Shown: positions 52,301 through 64,000 of the stretch, piece after piece
How the letters are laid out: the number at the start of each line of letters is the position of its first letter
Position numbering within the stretch: position 1 is the first letter of the stretch
Assembly (NCBI GenBank): GCA_963682175.1
Contig: OY821789.1
Coordinates: 4,774,001 to 4,838,000 of the forward strand
From: Triglochin maritima
Taxonomy: Eukaryota > Streptophyta > Magnoliopsida > Alismatales > Juncaginaceae
DNA: 64,000 bases
Direction: 5' to 3'
Made by a program: the position numbers and the translations under genes
The notes under the pieces: generated by a model
The model's database searches: none
Seen by the model: only the letters and a program-made list of their open reading frames with translations
Told to the model about the DNA's origin: nothing

Positions 52301-55300
52301 CATAAGAACATCTTTATTTGTAACATCCATATCTAATGGAGAATCAATTTTATGTCTACTTACTCTAGATCACAATTTCTGAAAATTGTGAATGTCCTGG
52401 AAGCAAATCTGGACGAGTTTTCCATATTTCGAAGTTTTAACACCTGACTATTGATTAATTTTTTGAATTCGGAAGCTCCCATCTATATATTTTGTGGATT
52501 TCACAAGTTTGCTTATTTTAGGTCTCTTATTTATTTATTTTTTATTGCAATCACACCGTTGGCTGCATTATTATCAGGAACTTTGCCACAGAAGATGCAC
52601 CAGCAAGAGTTGCAGTTACTCAAGATGACCCTGGTGGTGCTCATTTTAGTTTAGAAACTAAAGACGCATCATTGTTTAAGGAATCAACTAGAGGCAATGA
52701 CATGGATGATCCTGATGCAATCCAGCATGCCAGAGAATCTTCTATGCATTGGGGTCCAAGCAACCCTTATTTAGCATCAGGAATGGAAGATCCAAATGCT
52801 GGATATCCTTATTTGTCACCTGTCCTTGAGGAGCCAAACTCTTCCTTCTCTGAAGGTACCACTATGTCATTTTGGCTGTAGAGTTGTTATCTTAGTCATC
52901 GTTTACCAAATGATATTTTTCAGTTGCAGAAGATGATCCTTTGCCTGCCATAGAGAGCCTTCAGATTTCTGGTGAAGCTTATCCAGGAAGAGAACTGCAA
53001 GCATGTGGGTATTCAACAAATGGAACAACCACTTGCAACTTTGAGGTATGTGTTGTGAATGACGATCATCTGTCCATACCTACAATATCTCTTTGTAAAG
53101 CATGTAGATTGTTCATTGGTCTTTCGGTCCTTCAACATTGAACCTTTCATCTTCTCACACTATAACCACTACAACTAACACCCCTTTTAATTACTCCACT
53201 AACACCTTTTTAAAATCTTGCTCAATCAACATCTCTTTTAATTCTCTTTATTAATTATTATCCTTATAACACCTCTTGAACCTAGGAGCCCAACCATCAC
53301 ATATTGCTCCTCACTTCCTATATAAACATGACCTACCAAAGCACTTTCTCAACCATGACCAAGGATGAAGAATTTTATGGTTCTGTAAATTTATTTTTAT
53401 GTTTAACATTTTTAATTTATTCTTCTTTTTGTTAACATCTTTACTGTATTTTTCATATTTAAGGTCGTTTTTCTTCTTCTTTCGATCCAAATGGATATTG
53501 TTTCAAATATTTAATGATTTCCATCAATCTGAAACGAGATCTGTATTACCTTTTTAATCATTTTATGTATTTCCTCTCATATTTGATGTTTTTTTATTAT
53601 CTCAGAGAAGAAATGAACAGACCCTTATTGGCATGTCCACATTTAATAAATAAAAGGGTTATTATTTGTAGTTTTTATTTCTGTTCACCAGATATGGGTC
53701 CTTGAACAATGAAGCCACTTGTCGTGACTTGTGAGTAACTACCACTATACTGGTTCATGTGTTGCTTCTAATCTTAGTTTGGCCTTTTGTAGTGGGTACG
53801 CTATTTGGAGGATGGCTCTGTAAATTACATAGATGGTGATTATCTTTCTCTCCACTGAACTTGTATGTCTCTGTTGTCCCAATATGATATGATGTGATGT
53901 CTATAGGGGCCAAGCAACCTGCTTATCTTGTTACTGCTGATGATGTGGATTGCTACCTCGCTATCGAAGTCCAGCCTTTGGATAACAGGAAGCGAAAGGT
54001 GATTATATCTATTGAATGAAACCGTGGTAATTTCAATATTTTGTCCGCTGAATGCATGTCCTGGAAGATAGGTAACAGTGTTTTTTCATTTATTTTTGAG
54101 TGTCGTACTCCAAGGTGATTATATTTATTGAACAATGTCCTTGCTAATGTCAGTATTTTGTCAATTGAATGCATTTGTCATTCACCCTAGAAAACATTTT
54201 TATTTGTAAAATTCATGGTTGCAATGGAGTAGCACACCCTGTTCTTCAATCATAGGTAACATTCTAGAAAGATTTAAATAATTCAGAAAACTCAGTTATA
54301 TACAAAGATAGAGTTCTCTAGCTATTAATTTTCTTATGTATTTTAAATAAAGCTAACAGCGATGATCACGTTTTAGATGGATGATACTTAGTATCATTCG
54401 CTCCTTTCTCATGTAGTACAGAAAAAAGCAAATGACTTCTGTTCTGGTTAGGCTAAGCTGTAAAGTAATTTACACAAGATGTCAACTTGCACTCATTGTT
54501 TGATTTCTCGACCATATATATGATTGAAAAAAAGTCACATTTTTTGCAAATTCATCAATAAATGTCATCTACATGTAGTTATTTGCAATGAAGTAGTTGA
54601 TGACATGGGCTACGATATAAGTACAGCGTAAGCCACTTTTCTTTGAGTTGACAATATCTCTGTGATAGTGCTTGGTTAATACAAATCTTGGTAATTAAAT
54701 TTTTCGGCGTGGTTTTTGGTCCTCGGTCATTCCAATTATCCATATTCCACCCATTCCAATTATCCTAGGTTGATAGTTCACGCGCCGTCTAATGTTTTCA
54801 TCATAGTCTTATAGTTTCGTTCCGGCTTCTTGTTTTGTTTCGGGGATGGTGGCGTTGTTTGGGGCGTTTTCATCTCTTCTTTTGTACAGTTCCTCTATTA
54901 TTAATATTATTTTTACTGATAAAAAAAATAAAAAACTCTGTATTCCACCTTATTTCTCTCACTTTCTTTTTTTCTTCGAAATGGTTGCAATCAGTACATT
55001 ATTTTAATCTCCCACTGTTGTTACCAAATGCATTCCCACTTGCTTTATATATGGCCGTAGTGGTCAAACCCCACGACCCCCCAAAATGTAACACTTCCTG
55101 CACCTTCTGCTACAGGCTGTATCCTACAACCCCTCCCATCAGTGACATGTTTCAGGTTTTTTCTGATTTGGTTTGACAATGTAGAATTTGTCTTTTCTAT
55201 TATTTTGTAAGAGCGTTTTCATGTGGAGTAAATATCCTTCCTATATCTTTACATTTTTCCACTATGTTTGGTTCCAATGCTAGACATGTTTATGGAGGTA

Positions 55301-55842
55301 TCAAAAAGAAATAATCACTTATTTCGTCAAATTTGAATTTGTGAAATGCATAAAATTGTTGCTTGCTGTTGTTATGAATTAACTGCACTGGAAAACGTTT
55401 TTCGTTATCCAAAAATGTAATTTATAGTAAAAGTAGATTCAGTGTTGAATCTTTTGAAAAAAACTGGAATCATATTTAATTGAATCCTCCATGTGAAAAT
55501 AACGTCAACCTTACACCCAGAACCTCAAGAGAGGTTCCGACGAAGAAGTGTTTTCAATTGACCTATCAACTAAACTGCAAACAATCATCTGCAATTTCAC
55601 AATGCATAAAATGGGTGGGCAACTCAAAGTCAATTTAATTTAGTTCATTATATCCAAAAGCCAAAAAATAGCTTAGTCTTTGCCATTTCAAATGGAAATT
55701 TCACAATGAAGTTGGCCCTGAACGTATGAAATCATAGTTTTTTTAAGAATAAATGGGTCTTATGATAGATCATAGCTGAGCCCCACACTTAATATGTCCC
55801 CCACACTTAATATGTCCCCCACATTAGCCCCACACTTAATAT

Positions 55843-55882
<40 letters not shown>

Positions 55883-58800
55883 CAAACAGATTTGGTAGTG
55901 GAATTAGGTCGGTTATTAAGATTCTTGTTAATGTTGAATGAGATTCATTTGTGGTTCTAAGCATGTCAGGTTGATGCTTTCCTGAAATTTCTTTTGACTT
56001 CAACAGAGGTTGGATTGCAACTCAATGATAATCACGAGCTGAAAATTAGTTTCATCTTTTATGTAGGAGCCAACATTTTGTTACATTAAAATGAAAGTTT
56101 CTCAACCTTTCCATTTGGAATAATATTAAAAAAATAGCAGAAAGGTACTTGTGGACTTATACACTAATATTACAGGTTATGAAAAAAAATCAAGGAAAAA
56201 AGTATTCTCAAATCATTATACTAACAGATGGTCAGGCAATTAAAACGTAAGCTGGCTGGTCCCACATAAGAGCAAATATACGTAAAAAATCCATGAGTAC
56301 TTATGTAATATGTAACCCTGTTCCCTGGTAAGATGCACTTCTATTTTCTCAGTTAAAGATGTATGGGATCAGTTGACAGCCCAAAATGTGGGCAGAATAC
56401 GGCAAATTTACTCTCATAGTCAAAAAATGGCTGTTGGTAGTTTTTGCAATTACCTCTGGACGCTACTCGTAAAATTTCAACTGGACAATATAACTAACTA
56501 TGTTTTTCGGTTGGATCTATTTATAGATGTTTCTGACATAATTTGTTTATATATTTTCTACTTCGTCTTGATGCAGGGAGAACTAGTTAAGGTCTTTGCC
56601 AATGACCAAAAAAAAATTGCTTGTGGTGAGTTCCCCTGCTTGATTCATTATATTGTTGCAAATATTGCTGGCTTGCCACATTTGTGATGTTCTTTAGTGA
56701 GGATCTTTATCGGTGTTTAGCAGCTGAGATTCTTATGTTGTATTAGCAAGTGTTTAGAAATTTGAAATGAGGGTAGCTCATACACAGAAGTATGACGTCT
56801 GACCCATAAAAGAAGTATCAAATCTGTAATTACCTCTCTTGTGGCACCCCTTAGTATGAATTATATATCAAGAATGTACATATACAATGTGACACACCCA
56901 TTTGAGCCTCAGTGCTATTCCAAAGCATCTCACACATTCTAAAACCAATTTTCTAGGAATAACTTAGTTTCTAGTTTCACAGGTACTCTCCGGTACAGAG
57001 AAGCTGTATGTTTATATATAGAATCATCCATTATGTCTACTTTCAGTTACTAGACTTATTCAAGTATCCATTATCCATGTTAATGATAATGTTGCATAGA
57101 AAATATTTTTCTATGTTGTACTTGTGGTATATTCTTGCCAACAAAGATACGTCTTAAGTATTAATTAGCATCATCTTTGTGATGTATCTATTAGTTTAAT
57201 CAACTATATTCTTTTGTTGTACAGATGCTGAAATGCAAGAACAGATAGAAAGAATCCTTTCTGTGGGTCACACATCGTTTGAAGTTTCGATATCGGTAAG
57301 TCTTTTGCATTGGGTTATTTTTGGCTTGTTATGTTTGCAGAGGTTATAGTGTCCGGACTGTTGATTGCCCAGGCTGGGGTTATAAATTTCTGGGAACATG
57401 CTGTATTAGCAATTAAAACGGAAGGCTATAGCATCAAGTGCCATGGACCTAGAGGAGTAGTTGTTACGGAGAAATTTTCACCAAATACAGAGGTAACTTA
57501 TGAGAAATGAACTACAAAATGGTTATCTGCAGAAACCCTGTTCATGATTTTTTTTTATAATAGAAAAAGAGCTTTATGCCTGTGGATATTCTGAAAAAAA
57601 ATTCCATTCTGTGGGCCCTGCTTTGGCTTGAGCAATTACATATTGACATGTCCATAGTCGTACTTTTGAAAGGTTCCATAGCTTAAGTAGTTTTACTTAT
57701 TCCTGGTCAATCTTACATAGCAATAAGCATGCCACTTGCATGCCCAGCACAGTAGAGACCCAGAGAAATTGGACTATGTCATTGTTATTTTGTGTTTATG
57801 TTTCAGGCAGATTTGGAGATAGTGATTGCATGTGTGTTGCTATCAATGTCTGTGGGCCCCTGGAAGTGCAATACTATTTCACTCCCAAAATTTTCTTCTC
57901 AAGATTCAGATTCTGTTTACTTGTCCAATACTTCAAAGATATGAAAACACCTTGTTGTTTTGTTGGGTTATCCTTCAATACTTCATTTTTAATAGGACTA
58001 ACCTCCAATACCTTTTAAGCTTGAGGATGTCTAGTAAAAAGAACCGCAGTTGTATCTTCCATGGCGGTACAATGGTCATAGGTGATAGGACATTGATATT
58101 GTCCTTGTAAGAGAGAACTGAAGAGGGTAGGTAATGGTACAATCACAAACCAATATTGAAAAACTATAATTTTATGCTAACAGACCTATATCTAAATTTG
58201 TATCATACCCTGAGTGTTGGGATGAAAGAAGGAAAAGTTCCTGAAAAAACCATAAGCAGTTGCCTTTACCTTGCCCCGTGGTCCAGATTGACGCCAACTG
58301 TTCAACCCAGAAAACTTTTTTAAAATCCCACAAACAACTCCTAGATATTAGGATATACCTGTGATAGGCTGGGATCGGTTCAGGTTATGTATCTGCGCAA
58401 TGTTCGCTGTTCTGTCCTTTTGTAGTGATTGAACATGCTTTTGTCATTATCTAAATGTTGATGCATTTGTGCCAGGACAATGTCACCAATGCCACATATA
58501 AAAAATAATTAGCTTCTTTTTTTGCAAGACAAACATAAGTAGCATGTCCGGCACAGTTGGCATAATTTGTTCTTTTGTTAATAAAGTTTCTTGATTCATA
58601 GTTGACATCATATATGGCAGGGTTTTTTTTTCCCGATTGGTATATACAAGAGGTTTCTTTAATTAATAGAATAAATTTCCTTACCGGAAAATAATAAAAA
58701 GAGAGTTCCATTACGGCAGCAGGAGAAAGAACTTTTGCCAAAAGAAACTTTCCCAAAAGAAAAACGAAAAGCAACATGCATTATCAGTTACATCATGTCT

Positions 58801-60852
58801 GGTAATGATTTACCATTTTGGATAAAGTAAGCTGTATTCATGTGGTAGTAATACTTTTCCTTCACTTTCTTGGGACCTAGTCAATTTTTTTGCCGCTTGG
58901 TTAATTTTGTAACCTTAATTTTCTGAATAATATGCATGGGATAATCTTGGCTTACCTGGCAAAAAAAAGTTTGTATTCATGTGTATGTTGGTGTCACCCT
59001 TGAGGAATTTGGTTGGCATTCACTATTTTTGATCGACTTTCTAACATCGGATTTTTATATTTATAAAATACTTTTGCAGTGAAACTATATGGTACTTGCT
59101 GATAACCTGTTATGTTTTCTTTAATGCCATAATAGGCTTAGTTGTGTGGGCTCTCATTGGGCCTTACCATTGTGAATCCATGTGTCAACACTCTAGATAA
59201 TGTTTGGGACTCTCGTGATAAAAGAAAATACAATAAAGCACAACAAATACAAAATATTCATCTTCTGATTCTCAGGGTGTAAGACGTCTTGAATTCCATA
59301 TTCGTAAGTACTGAACAAGTGATTGAAACTGATTACCTTGCCAGCACAATGGAACCTGTTAATTTGCTACTTGTACAACCTTCACGTGTTGTAAATTTGT
59401 AGTATTTGAGTAACCCATTCAACTACCGATTTTTTCTCTGCTATTTCTTAATCCAAATATTATTAATACCCATTCAAATCCTAATTGCCTGTGCATCTTT
59501 TTTTTTCTTCCTTTTTTTTTATCTTTTAGTATCACGTGTTTTATGCAGGTCGTAATTCCTTATGGACAACCTACCGAATTTTCGATTCAAAGTTCTTCAG
59601 AGGTTGAACACCTTTTGCGGACTGCGAATAGCTCGTAAGTATTGAACAATTTGAAACTTACCCTTATTTTGTTGACGAGGACAGAAGGATGGGTCTTTTC
59701 TTTTCTCTGCACTTAAGTACTTGCATTGGCTCCAGTTTCATAGAATGTGCTGATCCTTGCTATTTGTTTCTTTGCAGACTACGGGACATCATCGTGCTCA
59801 CTTTAAGACTTTTTAAGATTAGGGTAATTTATGCACTTTCATTTGTTTTAATTAAATAAGTAAATTTTATAATGGCCTACTCCATCTAAGAGCAAGTATT
59901 TCTAAGAATATGGTATACGGTTGTCCGATATGGTTCATATCCTTGGAAGTTTAGATTGTTAATTGTTCTAGTTAGTGCTTGCTTAGTATTTCCGGAAGTA
60001 TAGAAAGAGATGGGAGTAAATGTTCTTAGTTAGGTATGGGTCTGGTCATCATAGTACTAGTGGATGATTGAAGAATCACTAGCATGCAACACCGTATCTT
60101 ACACCAGAAAATAACTGGCCTCTATCATCGATTGTTCACGAGTCTGGGAAAGTTAGTAAGAGAAGGTGCCTTTGCATGTGATAACAGTGAAGATTGATCG
60201 CCACTGGGTTTTCGGATGATAAAAGGTTATGCAGGTCTTTCTGAAGAGCGTGAAATCTGTGAAATTTCATTTAGAAATGCAGGGGCTATGAATCAAGGAT
60301 TGAACCCTTCTGATTTTTCATTACTTATTACTTAAAACATGCTCTAGTTTTAACGTTTTTCATTTGCTTCCCTATGTTTAGCTTGGGAGAGTGGGCACTT
60401 GGGTGACCGGCTTTATCTATGGGATTTATGTTCTAATTGTGCATTTGATGCGGTAGCCAAGAGATTAGGCCATGTAAAATCATTAGGGCCTTATATAGAA
60501 GCTTTTCCGTAGAAGATGCCAATATATTAGATCTTCTATACAATGTAAATAGAAGTCTCAACAATGTAGGTCTGCAACTCTGCACATAAAATGAACTTGA
60601 TGTGGCTGTCAATTCACCGTGGCTTATATATGCAAACATGTAATATGATCTTGGCTTCCTATCTAAAATTTAACAGTAATTAGCATGAATGTTTGTAAAT
60701 ATCTGGTTCCGTGGAGAATATGCATTTGTTACAAGGAGAAATTACGGATTCTGTGGGTGTTATTTTTTTAATAGTTAATATTAACAAAAGTAATGCAATT
60801 TCAGGCCGTCGAAAGGAGGAAAGGAAGAAGAAAGGGTCTTTTTTTCAAATAG
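46337..60852 (+). CDS. Coiled-coil protein with C-terminal AIR9-type A9 domain
   Basis: I read 21 exons: 46337-46510, 47379-47441, 49166-49497, 49623-49722, 49800-49877, 49979-50038, 50125-50229, 51210-51320, 51401-51442, 51643-51756, 51830-52035, 52578-52855, 52924-53045, 53793-53835, 53907-53998, 56577-56625, 57225-57295, 57373-57492, 59549-59634, 59778-59823 and 60805-60852. They total 2340 nt and encode 779 aa, in frame. Likely coiled coil lies at about 45-80 and 224-310, and a Ser/Pro-rich middle at about 350-560. The C-terminus, about 580-779, matches the last domain of AIR9 microtubule-associated proteins (GSVNYIDGAKQPAYLVTADD, YLAIEVQPLDNRKRKGELVKVFANDQKKI, VIPYGQPTEFSI, ending RKGRRKGLFFK). 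The N-terminal Ser-rich/LRR part of AIR9 itself is absent. A role with microtubules or the division site is inferred only. Intron 15 carries a LINE tail and a long C run. Confidence 0.88.
54715..54935 (+). mobile_element. Probable LINE 3' end fragment
   Basis: Ends in CTTTTGTACAGTTCCTC...TTATTAATATTATTTTTACTGATAAAAAAAATAAAAAA, like the 3' untranslated ends of plant L1-type LINEs. No reverse transcriptase is retained. It lies in intron 15 of the A9-domain gene. The left limit is approximate. Confidence 0.4.
55788..55881. repeat. Short tandem repeats and C37 homopolymer
   Basis: Three copies of a CCACACTTAATATGTCCC unit are followed by an uninterrupted run of 37 C (55845-55881), inside intron 15 of the A9-domain gene. 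Confidence 0.92.
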
Positions 60853-61766
60853 GAGTGCAACTATTGGAGGTGCATGTGTTTATATTCGTATTTGTCTGGT
60901 TATTATTAGTTTGTGGATAGAATGGAAACATTATGATCTCCTGTTGTAACAGAATGGTTATCAATTTTCAATAAAATTATAGTTGATGCAAGTGCAAGGA
61001 TATCTTACGTATCATGTGTTACCTTTCTGTATAAAATCTCACGGAAGCCCGAGTTTCTTTGGATATGGTTATATTTAAGTGTCCATTTTGATCGCAAAAG
61101 TTTGTCCTAAGATCTCGTCTTTTTGTGGTCGTTGGATGTTTGGATCTATTAATGATATTCGCGAAGGGAACGATGGTGATGTTGAAGGTGAATTGTGGTG
61201 GTTGGTTGTGTTTAGTGATGTCGTAATAATAATACATTTAAACGAATGCAATCTTTCATGAATAGATACTACGTTTCAATTAAAGATTTTTTATGAACCT
61301 AATAAAAACAAAGATCGATTTCTATCGTAGATGACGGCAGTCTCATTTTCTTATAGAAGTGATTAATTTAAAATGACGTCAATGGTTGATATATTCAGAT
61401 CATTTGCAACTCTGAGGACGTGGAGAACCGGGTTGCAGTATCAGTTTCGGGTTCCGGGATTAGCACACATTGTACATATATTTGTCCACTTGAAGCACAA
61501 TGAAGTGATATAATTACACGATGAAGCACAGCCTTTTAGTAGTTGATTACCTTAGTTTTGATAAGGAGGAGAAAACATCAAAAGAACGCCTCGATCCTAC
61601 AGACGATTGTATGCAGATTTTCAATTGTTTTACTGGTTGTTGACGTACTAGCTTCAGCGGCATGTTGCTTCTACAGTTAGGATATAAAAAATATCTTGTG
61701 GTGTGCAGACTTTAGCAAATGCTAGACAACTAAAAACTACGAAGGTAACAACCGAAACTTATGAAG
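60853..61766. other. Spacer after the A9-domain gene
   Basis: Contains the 3' UTR of the A9-domain gene (an AATAAA signal is at about 60969). A frame at 61079-61261 and others have no recognisable content. Confidence 0.45.
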
Positions 61767-64000
61767 TGTAACATCCCGAAACAGCAGAAATTTAAAAAAT
61801 TTCATCAATATAACAGAGACCAATAATCAAAGACGAGACTATTACTTCTCATCAAATATATAAGCGGTGCACCATATTACATCAGAGTTTGTCAAAACGA
61901 TACATGATTACAACAGAACAACGAGAGATAAAGTAATCATGTCGACCTCAGTGGTCCGAAAGAGAGGATCTGATCCCAAGATGCGCGCGCCCGCTGGTCA
62001 CCACTCAACTGGACCTACTGCGCTCCTGAAAAAAGATATAACAACAATGCATGAGTTTCCATAAAGAAACCCCGTATGCCAAGCTCACCTATATGCATGC
62101 AGTAGTACAAATGAACTTATCATACTAGTAACATGTCATGTCATCAACAGTAAGGAAAACAGTTTCCCCGAAGGGTAACACATGACATCAGTCCGACAAT
62201 CATCATCGGGTCTCTCAAGGAGACCTACCGTAGGCACATACGGTCTAACGGAACATGACGTGTCACTCCCCACACGCGGCTACACTAATCATGGGGTTCG
62301 GCAAGGAGCATCTGCCAAGTCCACGCCATAAGAAACAGATCTGTAACTTCATCGTCGAAATCACACCAATGGAGCCGTCGCTCGGTCGGTCCATCAATTA
62401 TCATCTCAGTAGGTGCCCATCTGAGGAACATAGCCGGAACATCATCGGTCCATCAATCATCATTACCGGAACAACATCGACGCCATCACCGGCACAACAT
62501 TGGTGGTCCATCAATACGTCTGGCACAACATCGGACGGGTCCAGACCGAAGTCTTCCAGGTCATCAGGCTCCACGAGCCGCAAACACCAACCGTGCCGCT
62601 ATAAAAGCAGGGCAGCGACCTCCGTAGCCATCCAAGCTGGTAGTCACCTCACCCAACGATAGTTGCGTGCTCGCACAGACACCATACATTGGGATATGCG
62701 ATCCCTCAGGCCTGCTACTCTACAATGAGTCCAATCAATCCATTACATCAAGTCACCATCCATACACGGAGGTGACACATCCCGAACACCCACACTCTTC
62801 CACACGGCGGTTCATGGGCAGGCACGCGTACGCGCCCACCGTCACCTCCCGACTCACGTACAAGGTGAGGACACGAGTTTCCGTGGACAGAGTTGGCATC
62901 TTAAAAAGGACTGAGAATTTGGTTTTGTGCACAAACAGTCGACCTGAAAAGGCAACCTGGTCGACCGTTCCCATGAATGGTTCAGTCGACTGAAAGTCTG
63001 CAACGGTCGAACTCTCTGCACAAAACCTGTCCCAACGGTCGAACAGAGATCTAAAACCGGTCGACCGATATGAGGTCAAAATCCGGAGTCTGGTCAACAT
63101 CAATTCAAAACTACCGGTCGACCGACTCAGGAGTCTTGGTCGACCGAAAACTATCAGGGCATCCTAGCAGTTCTAAGTCATAAACGGTCGAACGCATAAC
63201 AATAAACGGTCGAACAAGCATGCATTTCTATTTAGTACACTTAAGTTCCAGTCGAACGAACCCAAGGAACCGGTTGACCGAAACACGACAAACAATCGAA
63301 ACTCACCAGCAAAACGCACTACCGGTCGACCGCCACAAGACATCGTTCGACCGGTGAAGGTTAAAGTCGGGTAAAATACACTACATCGGTCGACCGCCCG
63401 AAGGAATCCGGTCGACCGTTGGTCGTCTTCAACCTCGCGCCAGCCGAGGATTTACGCAAAACACGCCGCCGGAGAGGTCTCCGACCTCCCCTGACCGACC
63501 AACACAACCCTCCCACGAGGGTGAACAATAAAATCACACTAAGAACCGGCATACCTCCAACAAGACGACGAAACCGCCGGAGCCTCGCTCGCGCAACGTC
63601 GTCTTCGCAACCTCCTCGCAATGGCCTCCGCACGCCTCACGCCGGAGCCTCCAAGTCCTCTGGTTCGCCGGAAAGAAAGGGAAGAGAGTGAGGGATAGAA
63701 AACGAATGGAAGAGAGAGGGATTTGCTTCTTCTTCTTAAACCCAAACCAAATTGCACCAACAGTACCCTACTCAACCCAACCCATCACGTCAACCACGTC
63801 TACTGTTCACGCCCCTCATCTTCCCCAAGCAAACACTGCACAACACCTCTTCCTTATGCTAATCTCCTCTCTAATTTCCATTAGCACCCTAAACCTAGGT
63901 TAGGGATATAACATGAACCCCTCCAGAGCTATTGAGCTGCGCAAGAACAGCCACCTCTGGACAGCACTGTTCACATTCAATGATCATTTGATATTTATGA
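61767..64000. mobile_element. LTR-like repeat, copy 2, running off the window
   Basis: It starts TGTAACATCCCGAAACAG and is collinear with copy 1 for about 1.6 kb, to about 63380, including the CCGCTATAAAAG motif near 62597 and the GGTCGACC-rich stretch 62940-63420. It lacks the hAT insertion found in copy 1. Beyond 63420 it continues into GC-rich sequence not matched by copy 1 and may reach past the window. No gag-pol coding seen. Both copies lie in the same direct orientation but are separated by genes, so they are separate insertions. Confidence 0.55.

Noticed and set aside
38577..63390. The two LTR-like repeats as the two LTRs of one 25-kb retrotransposon
   Set aside because: The region between holds intact host genes and a tRNA, not gag-pol, so they are independent insertions or fragments.
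63361..63775. Arg-rich frames on both strands at the window end
   Set aside because: GC-rich non-coding part of the LTR-like repeat; composition-driven frames without recognisable domains.

Overview
The window is plant nuclear DNA, most likely from a eudicot. It is AT-rich and has split genes with GT-AG introns, long introns, and plant families such as CHX antiporters, plastid peptide deformylase, DUF1645 and AIR9-type proteins. Retrotransposon and DNA-transposon remnants fill much of the space between genes. No host operon or bacterial signal is visible. The species cannot be fixed from sequence alone.

Layout: a polygalacturonase (PGX3/At1g48100-like, 7 exons, + strand) lies at 1399-3411. 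It converges on a plastid peptide deformylase (PDF1B type, 6 exons, - strand, 12550 to 4799), whose 3.2-kb second intron holds a copia-like LTR with a hAT element nested in it. From 12.8 to 16.4 kb lies a decayed PIF/Harbinger transposase, split by a 2.0-kb CACTA element that itself carries fragments of host genes (Rab2 GTPase and probably VMA12). A CHX15-like cation/H+ antiporter (6 exons, +) covers 17452-22664. After a foldback element come SEC61 gamma (-, 25605 to 25327), a small single-pass membrane protein (+, 27330-27698) and a universal stress protein (-, 34210 to 27927). The USP gene has one Mutator-like foldback element in intron 1 and a second just upstream of its start. From 36 to 43.8 kb there are intergenic and transposon sequences, including an LTR-like repeat with a hAT insertion. 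A DUF1645 gene (+, 43846-44409), a tRNA-Leu(UAG) (-, 45608 to 45529) and a 21-exon coiled-coil/AIR9 A9-domain gene (+, 46337-60852) follow. The window ends in a second copy of the LTR-like repeat.

The host genes serve unrelated housekeeping or stress roles (cell wall, plastid protein maturation, ion transport, ER translocation, stress), so no gene cluster or pathway is implied. I reconstructed the exon structures by hand from splice sites and reading phase. All seven spliced or intronless reading frames given below close in frame.

The most interesting signals are in the transposons. One is a gene-capturing CACTA nested in a Harbinger pseudogene. Another is a Mutator-like family whose ends are built of short palindromic modules. 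A hAT insertion has its empty site preserved elsewhere in the same window. The palindrome CGGTCGACCG recurs in several unrelated element types. The CHX15-like protein also departs from two core transport motifs. I found no clear candidate for a wholly new biological system.
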